Assembly: GCA_947482825.1 (NCBI GenBank)
Contig: CANKMT010000053.1
Location: forward strand, 1 to 37,338
Length of the DNA: 37,338 bases
Direction: 5' to 3'
DNA from: Betaproteobacteria bacterium
Lineage (GTDB): Bacteria; Pseudomonadota; Gammaproteobacteria; Burkholderiales; SG8-39
Positions 24,734-32,616 of the stretch are shown here, one piece after another (position 1 is the stretch's first letter; each line of letters opens with the position of its first letter). Under the pieces are notes generated by a model that searched no databases, was not told the DNA's origin, and saw only the letters and a list, made by a program, of their open reading frames with translations. The position numbers and the translations under genes were made by a program.

Positions 24734-25498
24734 GTGGACGCAAGGGTCATCCGGCTCGAGCCCCATCCGGCGCAACGCGGCGACGCATGGTGGGCCGCGC
24801 CGCTTCTCACCGCGATTGCCCTCGTCGCGTTCGTCGCCTACGCAGTGTGGGCGGCGCTACAGAACGGGAACTACTACGCCGCACCCTATTTGTCGCCGTT
24901 CTATTCGCCCTGCGTCGCAGCCAGGTGCACGCATGTGAGCGTGCCGCTGGTGGGCGCCTGGTGGACCCTCTCGCCCGCGCTGCTGGTGCTTTGGGTGCCG
25001 GGCGGCTTTCGCGCCTCCTGCTACTACTATCGCAAGGCGTACTACCGGTCGCTCTTTCGCTCTCCGGTGGCCTGCGCGGTCCCTGATGCCGCAAGGGACT
25101 ATCGCGGAGAAACGCGCTTCCCGCTCGTGCTGCAGAACGTGCACCGCTATTTTTTCTACCTGACGCTTCCGGTGCTCGCATTCCTTTGGTGGGACGCCCT
25201 TCGCGCGTTCCGGTTTGCCGACGGCTGGGGCCTGGGCCTCGGTACGCTCGTGCTCTGCGCCAACGCGGCGCTGCTGACCTTGTATTGCTTGTCTTGCAAC
25301 TCGTGCCGGCATGCCTGCGGCGGGCACCTCGACTCTTTCCACGGCGCGCCGATCCGGTCGCGCGCATGGAAGATCGTCAGCCGTCTGAACGAAAAGCACC
25401 GCGAATTCGGATGGGTGAGCCTGGCCTCGGTCGTGTTGGCCGACTTCTACGTGCGTTTGCTGTCCGTGGGCCTGTTGAACGATCCGAGGTTGTTTTGA
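24734..25498 (+). CDS. Actinobacterial Sdh1-like membrane anchor subunit
   Basis: The 254-residue membrane protein has about five helices (residues about 23-42, 74-89, 136-154, 164-183 and 222-243). The segment NYYAAPYLSPFYSPC, followed by GFRASCYYYRKAYYRSLF, LQNVHRYFFY and YCLSCNSCRHACGGHLDSFHG, is what I recall from proteins encoded with the alternative succinate dehydrogenase of actinobacteria (Sdh1 of mycobacteria). Conserved His residues could bind haem, and the Cys-rich CxxCxxxC loop is notable. The start is GTG 24734, 21 bases after tctC2. Its stop overlaps the TTG start of the flavoprotein gene, so the three subunits are probably co-expressed. I am fairly sure of the family and less sure of its haem content. 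Confidence 0.72.
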   Translation: MDARVIRLEPHPAQRGDAWWAAPLLTAIALVAFVAYAVWAALQNGNYYAAPYLSPFYSPCVAARCTHVSVPLVGAWWTLSPALLVLWVPGGFRASCYYYRKAYYRSLFRSPVACAVPDAARDYRGETRFPLVLQNVHRYFFYLTLPVLAFLWWDALRAFRFADGWGLGLGTLVLCANAALLTLYCLSCNSCRHACGGHLDSFHGAPIRSRAWKIVSRLNEKHREFGWVSLASVVLADFYVRLLSVGLLNDPRLF

Positions 25499-27408
25499 GC
25501 GAAGCAAACATCACGGCCCACGAGAGCGACGTGCTCGTGGTCGGCGCCGGAGGGGCCGGTCTGCGGGCCGCTATCGAAGCCGCCGCCACCGGCGCCCGCA
25601 CGACGCTGCTATGCAAATCGCTGCTCGGCAAAGCGCACACGGTGATGGCCGAAAGCGGTATCGCCGCGGCGCTTGGCAACGTGCATGGCGAAGACGCGTG
25701 GCAAGCCCATTTTCGCGACACCATGCTTGGTGGCGGTTCGATGAACGACTGGCGCATGGCCCGTCTTCTTGCGCAGGAGGCCCCCGGGCGCGTGCTCGAA
25801 CTCGAGGCCTGGGGCGCGGTGTTCGACCGCACGCCGGAGGGACTGATTCGCCAGCAGGATGCCGGCGGACATCGATATGCGCGCCTGGCCCACGCCGGTG
25901 ACCGGACCGGCGTCGAGATCATGCGCACGCTGCAGCAGCGCGCAGTGCAACTTGGTATCGAGGTGCACATGGAGTGCAGCGTCCAGCAGCTTCTGACCCG
26001 CGGGGGGCGGATCAGCGGCGCGTTGGCGCTGCGGCGCGCCACGGGGCAATTCGCGCACTTTCGCAGCAATGCCGTTGTGCTCGCCACCGGCGGCGGCGGG
26101 CGCGCATGGAAGGTTTCGTCCAACTCGCAGGAACACACGGGCGACGGCGTGAACCTCGCCCTCCAGGCCGGCGCCGCGCTCACCGACATGGAATTCGTCC
26201 AGTTCCACCCGACTTGCATGACCGGGCCCGGCAGCGCGCAGGGAACGCTCGTGAGCGAAGCGGTGCGCGGGGCGGGCGGCGTGCTGCGCAACGCCGAAGG
26301 CCGGCGGTTCATGTTCGATTACATTCCCGAGCGGCTTCGCGGCGAGACGGCGCCCACCGAAACCGAGGCCGACGACTGGTACGCGACCCGGCAAGACCGA
26401 CGCCGGCCGCCCGAACTGTTGCCCGCCGACGTGGTTACCCGGGCTATCGATGCGGAGGTTCGCGCGGGCCGCGGATTCAAGAATGGCGGGGTGCACCTCG
26501 ATATCGCCACGCGGCGTTCGTCCGACGAGATCCGCAGGCTCCTGCCTTCCACGTGTCGCCGCTTCGCGCTGCTCGCGGGCCTGGACATCACGCGCGAGCC
26601 GATCGAAGTCGCGCCTGCGTGCCATTACTCCATCGGTGGCGTGCGCGTCGAGGCCGAGACCGCCGCGACTTCGGTGCCGGGCCTGTACGCGGCCGGCGAA
26701 GTCGCCGCCGGCGTCCACGGAGCGAGCCGGCTCGGCGGCAACTCGCTGGCCGACCTGTTGGTATTCGGCCGCCGCGCCGGAATGCATGCAGCGCTGCATG
26801 CGCTCGGCACAGAACCGCCGGCGAAAGTTTCGGCGGGCGAGTCGAAGGATGTCGCGCGAATCGTCCGGCTGGTGGAAGCGCCCTTGGGGCGCAGCAAAGG
26901 TGAAAACCCCTACCTGCTCCAGCGCGAACTGCAGGAGTGCATGCAGGCTCATGTCGGGGTCTTCCGGACTAGGTCAGGGCTGGAGCAGGCCCGCGACAAA
27001 ATCGCGCGTCTTCGCCGCCGGGCAGCGAAGATCTCGGCCGCCGGCCCGCGCCTTTACAACCCGGCCTGGCATCTCGCGCTCGACCTCGAATCGATGCTGG
27101 CTTTTGCGCAGGCAACGACGCTGGCGGCGCTCGCGCGCGAAGAGAGCCGGGGGTGCCATGCGCGGGAAGATTTTCCGGCGCCGAGCGCAGAGTTCGGTGC
27201 GACCAGCATCGTTCTTCGTTCGTCGCTCGAAGGCCTGCGCATGACGCGCGAGGCGGTAAATGCGATGCCCGAAGAATTTCGCAAACTGATGGTGCCCGAC
27301 GAGTTGAAGCAATTTTTCGAGGAGCAGTCTACGTGGGTGCGAACGAAGTCCACCTCCGGGTCTGGCGCGGCGACGCCGGCGGCGGGGAATTCAAAAGTTA
27401 CCGGCTGA
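25495..27408 (+). CDS. Succinate dehydrogenase/fumarate reductase flavoprotein subunit with FAD-linking His
   Basis: I place the start at TTG 25495, which overlaps the anchor gene stop (TTGA) and gives 637 residues. FAD-binding VLVVGAGGAGLRAAIEAAATG lies at residues 13-33. The covalent-FAD His is present (KAHTVMAESGIAA, His48). Active-site motifs are FHPTCM, LVSEAVRGAGG, CHYSIGGV and HGASRLGGNSLADLLVFG. With the iron-sulfur and anchor subunits it should form a membrane complex that exchanges electrons between a succinate-like acid and quinone. The product resembles the paralogue at 18115 along its full length but keeps the His. The 3' end overlaps the iron-sulfur gene by 76 bases. Confidence 0.9.
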   Translation: MSEANITAHESDVLVVGAGGAGLRAAIEAAATGARTTLLCKSLLGKAHTVMAESGIAAALGNVHGEDAWQAHFRDTMLGGGSMNDWRMARLLAQEAPGRVLELEAWGAVFDRTPEGLIRQQDAGGHRYARLAHAGDRTGVEIMRTLQQRAVQLGIEVHMECSVQQLLTRGGRISGALALRRATGQFAHFRSNAVVLATGGGGRAWKVSSNSQEHTGDGVNLALQAGAALTDMEFVQFHPTCMTGPGSAQGTLVSEAVRGAGGVLRNAEGRRFMFDYIPERLRGETAPTETEADDWYATRQDRRRPPELLPADVVTRAIDAEVRAGRGFKNGGVHLDIATRRSSDEIRRLLPSTCRRFALLAGLDITREPIEVAPACHYSIGGVRVEAETAATSVPGLYAAGEVAAGVHGASRLGGNSLADLLVFGRRAGMHAALHALGTEPPAKVSAGESKDVARIVRLVEAPLGRSKGENPYLLQRELQECMQAHVGVFRTRSGLEQARDKIARLRRRAAKISAAGPRLYNPAWHLALDLESMLAFAQATTLAALAREESRGCHAREDFPAPSAEFGATSIVLRSSLEGLRMTREAVNAMPEEFRKLMVPDELKQFFEEQSTWVRTKSTSGSGAATPAAGNSKVTG

Positions 27409-28085
27409 ACGCCGCCGAGGGCATGGTCGTGCTGGACGCCGTGCGCGAAGTGCAGGCCACCCAGGCGGGCGACCTCGCGGTACGCTGGAACTGCAAGGCG
27501 GGCAAGTGCGGCTCGTGCAGCGCCGAGGTGAACGGCATTCCGCGGCTCATGTGCATGACGCGCCTGGACGGCCTGCCCACCGGCGAGCCGGTCACGGTTG
27601 GCCCGATGCGCTCGTTTCCGCTCATCCGGGACCTGGTGACCGACGTTTCCTTCAACTACGAGAAGGCTGCGGGTATCCCTTCATTCCAGCCGGTGCCCGC
27701 GGGCGCCGACGGCAAGCGGCGCATGTACCAGGAGGATGTCGAACGCATCCAGGAGTTCCACCGCTGCATCGAGTGCTTCCTGTGCCAGAACACCTGCCAC
27801 GTCGTGCGCGACCATGCCGATCTCAGGCCCCATTACTCCGGGCCACGCTCTTTCGTGCGCATTGCGGCGCTCGAGATGCACCCGCTGGATGCCGGCGACC
27901 GCTTGCCGCTGCTCAAGGACGGCGCCGGCATCGGGTTGTGTAACGTGACCAAGTGCTGCACCGAGGTGTGCCCGGAGCAGATCCGCATCACGGACAACGC
28001 CATTATTCCGCTCAAGGAGCGGGTGGCGGACCGCTATTACGATCCGATCGCCGCTTTCTTACGGTGTTTCAAGCGAACGCCTTGA
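27333..28085 (+). CDS. Succinate dehydrogenase/fumarate reductase iron-sulfur subunit
   Basis: From GTG 27333 the protein has 250 residues; GAGGAG upstream supports this start, which lies inside the flavoprotein gene. All three cluster sites are complete: [2Fe-2S] Cys54, 59, 62 and 74 (CKAGKCGSC...C), then CIECFLCQNTC, and CNVTKCCTEVCPEQ for the [4Fe-4S] and [3Fe-4S] or [4Fe-4S] centres. It links the flavoprotein to the membrane anchor. The ending DRYYDPIAAFLRCFKRTP differs from the usual short basic tail of the family, and a truncated ORF on the other strand overlaps this end, so a recombination joint may lie at about 28060-28085. Confidence 0.92.
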   Translation: MGANEVHLRVWRGDAGGGEFKSYRLNAAEGMVVLDAVREVQATQAGDLAVRWNCKAGKCGSCSAEVNGIPRLMCMTRLDGLPTGEPVTVGPMRSFPLIRDLVTDVSFNYEKAAGIPSFQPVPAGADGKRRMYQEDVERIQEFHRCIECFLCQNTCHVVRDHADLRPHYSGPRSFVRIAALEMHPLDAGDRLPLLKDGAGIGLCNVTKCCTEVCPEQIRITDNAIIPLKERVADRYYDPIAAFLRCFKRTP

Positions 28086-28184
28086 ATGTATCGGTTCCAG
28101 AACAAAATTGGCAGGACAGTCAATAGTGGCGAGGGACTTGGCGACGAAAGCTTCGAATTCCAGCGTCGCGCCGGTTGCGGTCAT
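28059..28184 (-). CDS. Truncated 41-aa ORF coupled to the CoA-transferase gene
   Basis: An ATG at 28184-28182 overlaps the CoA-transferase TGA (ATGA), the arrangement of a translationally coupled downstream gene. The frame gives 41 residues, beginning MTATGATLEFEAFVAKS, and stops at 28059 inside the 3' end of the iron-sulfur subunit gene. I do not recognise a family. It looks like the intact N-terminus of a larger protein cut off by a recombination event. It may also be a chance ORF, but the ATGA overlap argues for a former gene. Confidence 0.4.
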   Translation of the reverse strand: MTATGATLEFEAFVAKSLATIDCPANFVLEPIHSRRSLETP

Positions 28185-29380
28185 ATCGCGCCTTCCGAAG
28201 AGAGTTTGTCGATCGCAGGCCCGTCGTAGCCGAGCTCCGCGAGGATCGCGCGCGTGTGCTCGCCGATCCCGGGCACCGCGCTGATGTTCGGCTCGAGTCC
28301 CGCGATGTTGAGCGGCGGAAGCAAAGCGTCCAGCCGGCCGGCCGGAGAATCGACTTCGCGCCAGCGATTGCGCGCCTCGAGCTGTGGGTGGTCCCAGAAT
28401 TCCTGCATCGTGTTCAGGCGCGCATTCGCGATGCCGGCGGCTTCCAGGCGTTCGACGATGTCTTCACCGGTCATGCCGGCGAAAACCTTCTCGATGAGAG
28501 CCTTCATTTCCGGCCGGTTCTCGTTGCGCGCGCTGCTCGATGCGAAACGGGCATCTTTCGGCAGGTCGGGCTGGCCGAGGACCTGCGCGCAGAAGCGGGC
28601 GAACTCGCGCTCGTTCTGGATGCCGAGGAACACGGATTTCCCGTCGCCGGCCGTGAACGGGCCATAGGGCACGATGGTGGCATGTGCGGCCCCGGTGCGC
28701 GGCGGGGGCTTGCCGCCGTAGGCGGTGAAGTACGCCGGAAAGCCGAGCCACTCGCCCAGCGACTCGAACATCGAGATATCGAGCGTGGCGCCCTCGCCGG
28801 TCTCCTTGCGCCGATAGAGCGCGGCGAGGATGCCGGAAAACGCGTACATGCCCGCGGCGATGTCGGCGATCGGGATCCCTGCCTTCGACGGTGTCTCCGG
28901 CGTCCCGGTCACCGAAAGCAGGCCGGTTTCGCACTGTACGAGCAGGTCGTAGGCGCGCTTGGCGCTGTAGGGGCCGTTCTCTCCATAGCCGGAAATGCCG
29001 CACCAGACCAGGCGCGGGTGCTTCGCGCGAAGTTCCTCGGCCCCAAGGCCCAGGCGCGCCGCCGCCCCGGGCGCGAGGTTCTGGACGAAGACGTCGGCGC
29101 CTGCGACGAGCTTGGCGAGGATCGCCTTCGCCTCGGGGTGCTTGGCATCGAGCGTGATGCTTTCCTTTGAGCGGTTGACCCACACGAAATGCGAGGACAG
29201 TCCTTTGACCGTGGTGTCGTAGCCGCGCGAAGCATCGCCGACCCCGGGACGCTCGATCTTGATGACGCGCGCACCAAGCTCGGCGAGCTGGCGGGTCGCG
29301 AACGGTGCGGCAATCACCTGTTCAAGGGCCACGACGGTGATCCCCGCCAGCGGCAGGGCCTGCTTCTTCGCGTTACTCAA
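28181..29380 (-). CDS. Class III (CaiB/BaiF) CoA transferase
   Basis: The 399 residues are typical for family III CoA transferases, which move CoA between organic acids. The N-terminal LAGITVVALEQVIAAPFATRQLAELGARVIKIERPGVGD is diagnostic, and the catalytic Asp is in KRAYDLLVQCETGL (Asp145). Later PSKAGIPIADIAAGMYA, LDISMFESL and YGPFTAGDGKSVFLGIQNEREF are family blocks. The donor and acceptor cannot be told. It overlaps the hydratase-like gene by 8 bases upstream and a truncated ORF by 4 bases downstream, so it is the middle of a minus-strand operon. Confidence 0.92.
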   Translation of the reverse strand: MSNAKKQALPLAGITVVALEQVIAAPFATRQLAELGARVIKIERPGVGDASRGYDTTVKGLSSHFVWVNRSKESITLDAKHPEAKAILAKLVAGADVFVQNLAPGAAARLGLGAEELRAKHPRLVWCGISGYGENGPYSAKRAYDLLVQCETGLLSVTGTPETPSKAGIPIADIAAGMYAFSGILAALYRRKETGEGATLDISMFESLGEWLGFPAYFTAYGGKPPPRTGAAHATIVPYGPFTAGDGKSVFLGIQNEREFARFCAQVLGQPDLPKDARFASSSARNENRPEMKALIEKVFAGMTGEDIVERLEAAGIANARLNTMQEFWDHPQLEARNRWREVDSPAGRLDALLPPLNIAGLEPNISAVPGIGEHTRAILAELGYDGPAIDKLSSEGAI

Positions 29381-30116
29381 AGCGGATCTTCAGGCCGGAC
29401 AGGAGATCGCCTTCGAACTGCGTCGACCACGATTCGCCTGGCGCTACTGGAGCCGCATCGGTCATCGTGCCGGTGCTGATGATTTCGCCGGCCGCAAGCG
29501 GCGCGAACTGCGGCTGCGCGGCGAGCAACTCGACCAGGTGCGCGAGAGCAAGCAACGGGCTGTCGAGCACGTTGGATCCCAGGCCCCGGTCGATCACCGC
29601 CTTGCCTTTCAACAGGGCGACCTTGAGCGCGGGCAGCTTGTCTGCCAGGTCATCGATCCCGGCCACCGGGACTTTCGGCCCGACCACCAGCGCGCCGTGC
29701 AGCCCGTTGGCGGCCGTGCTGTCGCCGACCTTCATTTGCCAGTTTGGCAAAGCGCACTGCACGATCTCGATCGAATGGGCGACCCATTCGATCGCCGAAA
29801 GGATCTCCGCCGGATCTTTCGAGCGCGGCGGCGGACCTTTGAGCCCAAAACAAACCTCCGGCTCGATCCGCGGCTGGGCCAGGCCCGCGAGGCTGATCGT
29901 CGCGCTGCCTTCGGGAGCAAGCGTAACGGTGCGGTCGTAAACGAATCCGAAAATCGGCTGGTAGACGCCGTAGCGCGGCCAGATGCTGCGGTTCGTGAAC
30001 CCTATCTTGCGGCCGAGCGCCCGCCAGCCTGCGGCAACGCGCGCGCTGTGCAGTTCGAGTCCGATGCGATAGCCGGCTTCGGCGCTTTCGATGTGGTTAC
30101 TTTCCATGGCCGCCAT
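29373..30116 (-). CDS. 2-keto-4-pentenoate hydratase/FAH-like protein
   Basis: The 247-residue protein resembles hydratases such as MhpD and related decarboxylases of meta-cleavage pathways. Visible features are GRKIGFTNRSIWPRYGVYQPIFGFV (about residues 35-59), ARPRIEPEV-type segment QPRIEPEVCFGL with the conserved metal-binding Glu residues, WVAHSIEIVQCALPNWQMKVGDSTAANGLHGALVVG, and AAGEIISTGTMTDAAPVAPGESW. Such enzymes add water to an unsaturated 2-keto acid or split it. The start may be ATG 30116 or 30107; neither has a strong ribosome-binding site. It is divergent from nfeD and heads the CoA-transferase operon. Confidence 0.8.
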   Translation of the reverse strand: MAAMESNHIESAEAGYRIGLELHSARVAAGWRALGRKIGFTNRSIWPRYGVYQPIFGFVYDRTVTLAPEGSATISLAGLAQPRIEPEVCFGLKGPPPRSKDPAEILSAIEWVAHSIEIVQCALPNWQMKVGDSTAANGLHGALVVGPKVPVAGIDDLADKLPALKVALLKGKAVIDRGLGSNVLDSPLLALAHLVELLAAQPQFAPLAAGEIISTGTMTDAAPVAPGESWSTQFEGDLLSGLKIRFE

Positions 30117-30161
30117 TCTAAGTTGCGCGCCGCCGCGGCGCGAGGGACACTAGGGCCCTTC

Positions 30162-30587
30162 ATGGAAACGTACCTCATCTGGCTGGTGGCGGGCTTCGGC
30201 CTGGTCATCGTCGAGTTGCTCAGCGGAAGCTTCTACCTGCTGATGCTCGGCGTTGCGGCATTCGGCGGCGCGGCAGTCGCCTACGCCGGGCAGGGCTTCG
30301 GGGCGCAAGCCGTGGCCGCAGCCCTTCTGGCCGCGGCAGGATGTTACGGGGTGCATATGCACCGCGCCAGGAATTCCAAGGAGCAGATGGCCTCGGTGGA
30401 CGCCGGCCAGCCGGCGAATTTCGAGAGTTGGGTCGACGAAGGCGGCGGCCTTGCGCGGGTGCGCTATCGCGGCGCGTCGTGGGACGCGCATGTGGATGGG
30501 ACCGGCGCCCTGCAGGAGGGCGCGTTGCTTTATGTTTTGAAGCTCGAGGGTCACCGGCTCGAAGTGAGCAGGCATCGCCCGGCCTGA
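30162..30587 (+). CDS. NfeD-like membrane protein
   Basis: The 141-residue protein has an N-terminal two- or three-helix membrane part (about residues 4-25, 26-45 and 46-64), then an OB-fold-like soluble end with the NfeD signature GGGLARVRYRGASWDAHV. Short NfeD proteins act with SPFH/stomatin proteins in membrane microdomain quality control. It sits 31 bases before the band-7 gene, the classical arrangement. ATG 30162 is chosen because it opens with METYLIWLVAGFGLVIVELL; in-frame sequence upstream is antisense to the hydratase gene. Confidence 0.88.
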   Translation: METYLIWLVAGFGLVIVELLSGSFYLLMLGVAAFGGAAVAYAGQGFGAQAVAAALLAAAGCYGVHMHRARNSKEQMASVDAGQPANFESWVDEGGGLARVRYRGASWDAHVDGTGALQEGALLYVLKLEGHRLEVSRHRPA

Positions 30588-30618
30588 CGTCGCCACACAA
30601 CCAGCGCAAGGGGGAAGC

Positions 30619-31629
30619 ATGTTTCCGAAACTGATAGGCGCGGTGATCGTCTCGATTATCGCGGCGACGTTCGAACCGACCAGGGGCTACGCCATCCCGA
30701 TCTTCCTGATTGCGGTGATCGTGGTTTTTGTGATCGAGGCCGTGCGCATCGTGCCGCAGCAGCAGGCGTGGGTGGTCGAGCGCCTGGGCAAGTTCAGCGA
30801 AACCCTGCAGCCCGGCCTCAACCTCATCATTCCGTTCTTCGAGCGCGTCGCCTACACGCACAGCCTCAAGGAAGTCCCGCTCGACGTGCCCGAGCAGGTC
30901 TGCATCACGCGCGACAACACCCAGCTCGGCGTGGATGGCGTCATCTATTACCAGGTGATGGACCCGCGCCTCGCCTCCTACGGCTCGTCCAACTACATCA
31001 CGGCCATCGTGCAGCTTGCGCAGACCACGTTGCGCAGCGAGATCGGGAAGATGGAGCTCGACAAGACGTTCGAATCGCGCGATGTGATCAACCGCCAGAT
31101 CGTGGCATCGCTGGACGAAGCCGGACGCAACTGGGGGATCAAGGTCCTGCGCTACGAGATCAAGAGCCTCACCCCGCCCGAGGCAATATTGCGCAGCATG
31201 CAGCAGCAGATCACCGCCGAGCGCGAGAAACGCGCCCTGATCGCCAAATCCGAGGGCGAGCGCCAGCAGGAGATCAACGTTGCCGATGGCGAAAAGCAGG
31301 CGGCGATCCTGAAGTCCGAAGGCGACAAGACTGCCGCGATCAACCGCGCACAAGGCGAGGCCACGCGCATCCGGCTGATCGCCGAGGCATCCGCAGCGGC
31401 GATCCAGGCGGTGGCCGAGGCGATGAACGGCCCCGGCGGATTGAGCGCGGCGAACCTCAAGATCGCCGAGGCCTACGTAAACGCATTCGCACACCTCGCG
31501 CGCACCAACAACACGCTGATCGTGCCCGCCAACCTCGGCGACATGGCCACGCTGGTAACTTCGGCAATGACGATGCTCGAGCGCACGAAACAGGGCGCCC
31601 AAGCCGCGGCCGCGCCAGCCCGCGCATAA
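30619..31629 (+). CDS. qmcA: SPFH/band-7 protein, QmcA-like
   Basis: The 336 residues begin with hydrophobic segments (about 5-16 and 25-43), then the SPFH domain (IVPQQQAWVVERLGKFSETLQPGLNLIIPFFERV, about residues 50-83) and ITRDNTQLGVDGVIYYQV. A long alanine- and glutamate-rich coiled coil follows (about 195-270, AEREKRALIAKSEGERQQEI). It matches E. coli QmcA and stomatin-like proteins, which oligomerise in the inner membrane and modulate proteases such as FtsH. GGGGGAA before the ATG is the ribosome-binding site. It is co-transcribed with nfeD. Confidence 0.92.
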   Translation: MFPKLIGAVIVSIIAATFEPTRGYAIPIFLIAVIVVFVIEAVRIVPQQQAWVVERLGKFSETLQPGLNLIIPFFERVAYTHSLKEVPLDVPEQVCITRDNTQLGVDGVIYYQVMDPRLASYGSSNYITAIVQLAQTTLRSEIGKMELDKTFESRDVINRQIVASLDEAGRNWGIKVLRYEIKSLTPPEAILRSMQQQITAEREKRALIAKSEGERQQEINVADGEKQAAILKSEGDKTAAINRAQGEATRIRLIAEASAAAIQAVAEAMNGPGGLSAANLKIAEAYVNAFAHLARTNNTLIVPANLGDMATLVTSAMTMLERTKQGAQAAAAPARA

Positions 31630-31644
31630 CAGGAGAGAGTTCGC

Positions 31645-32037
31645 ATGGCTGTTTCCGGCATGAACCATTTCACGATCCTCACCGACGACCTCGAGGCGAC
31701 GCTCGCCTTCTACAAAGAGCACCTCGATTTCTCGCCCGGGCCGCGTCCGCCTTTCAAGTTTCCCGGCGCCTGGCTCTATGCCAAGGGCGGCAGCGAGGCG
31801 ATCCTCCACGTGATCGCGGGACGCGAGAAAAAGGACCTCGTCAAAGGCGTGCTCGATCACATGGCCTTCACCGCGCAGGACCTCGCCGGCACGGTGGCGA
31901 AGCTAAAGGCGCACGGCCTCGACTACGAGTTGCGCAAGCTGCCCACCTATGGCACCTGGCAGCTGTTCTTCATGGATCCCAATAACGCGAAGGTCGAGCT
32001 CGACTTCGACCCGGCAGAGGCTGCGCCCGCCCAGTAG
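31645..32037 (+). CDS. VOC (glyoxalase/bleomycin-resistance fold) protein
   Basis: The 130-residue single VOC domain has paired beta-alpha-beta-beta-beta repeats. Metal-ligand positions are suggested by NHFTILTDDLEATLAFY (His8), LDHMAFTAQDL (His) and the C-terminal KVELDFD (Glu). Members are glyoxalases, dioxygenases or resistance proteins, and the reaction cannot be assigned. GGAGAG precedes ATG 31645. It follows the band-7 gene by 15 bases and precedes the SRPBCC gene by 16, so it sits in the same operon. Confidence 0.88.
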   Translation: MAVSGMNHFTILTDDLEATLAFYKEHLDFSPGPRPPFKFPGAWLYAKGGSEAILHVIAGREKKDLVKGVLDHMAFTAQDLAGTVAKLKAHGLDYELRKLPTYGTWQLFFMDPNNAKVELDFDPAEAAPAQ

Positions 32038-32053
32038 TCGCAGAAGGAAAGCA

Positions 32054-32596
32054 ATGTCGCAATTCACCACGGGCCGCGCCCGAATCCTGGCGCCGCCGGC
32101 CCTGGTCTGGCAGTGGGTCTGCGAGCCCCGCGGCTGGCCCGCATGGAATCCGAAGATCGAGGACATCGTGCCGATGTCGATGCAGCCGCCCGGCCCGGGC
32201 TGGCGCTTTCGCATCGCGCTTCGCCTGCGCAAATCGAGGCAGCTTGCGGATGCCGAACTCGTCGAGTTCCTGCCCGAAAAGCGCTTGGTATGCAAGATGA
32301 TCGGCGGCGACCTTAAACCGGGCGGCTGGATCCTCGAGACCTACGAGATCCAGGCTGATGAAGACACCACGGTGCTTTCGCACTCCGTGGACCTCGGCCA
32401 CTCGAAGATGCCCGTCTATGCGCGCTTCATGGTGAAGTTCCTGAACGGGCTGTTCAACGCAAACGGCGACCTCGGCCACGTGCGCAACCTCAAAGCGCTG
32501 ATGGAAGACGGCGTCCCTCCGCCGAGGATCGGAACAGGGGCACCTGGCGGTATCGGAGCAGGGGCACCTGGCGGTGCCCCCGTACCCCCTCCCTAA
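32054..32596 (+). CDS. SRPBCC-family (START-like) protein with repeat-derived tail
   Basis: The 180 residues begin with a polyketide cyclase/START-like domain (FTTGRARILAPPALVWQWVCEPRGWPAWNPKIEDIV, then ARFMVKFLNGLFNANGDLGHVRNLKALME). Such proteins bind hydrophobic ligands in a deep cavity. The last 25 residues, from about PPPRIGTGAPGG onward, are low complexity and arise from a 24-base tandem repeat plus a palindrome (32528-32580), so the original gene probably ended near residue 155. Start at ATG 32054 with AAGGAAA upstream. Convergent with tctC3, 20 bases apart. Confidence 0.82.
   Translation: MSQFTTGRARILAPPALVWQWVCEPRGWPAWNPKIEDIVPMSMQPPGPGWRFRIALRLRKSRQLADAELVEFLPEKRLVCKMIGGDLKPGGWILETYEIQADEDTTVLSHSVDLGHSKMPVYARFMVKFLNGLFNANGDLGHVRNLKALMEDGVPPPRIGTGAPGGIGAGAPGGAPVPPP
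32528..32580 (+). repeat. 24-bp tandem duplication ending in a perfect hairpin
   Basis: Two adjacent 24-base units, 32528-32551 and 32552-32575, differ at only one base (A at 32534, G at 32558). They encode IGTGAPGG and IGAGAPGG in the C-terminal tail of the SRPBCC protein. The second unit runs into a perfect hairpin: GGGGCACC (32561-32568), loop TGGC, GGTGCCCC (32573-32580). There is no U-run after the stem, so it is not a classical terminator. It may be a dispersed palindromic repeat that has invaded the 3' end of the gene. Confidence 0.8.
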
Positions 32597-32616
32597 AAGC
32601 TACCGGTCGTAGGGTC

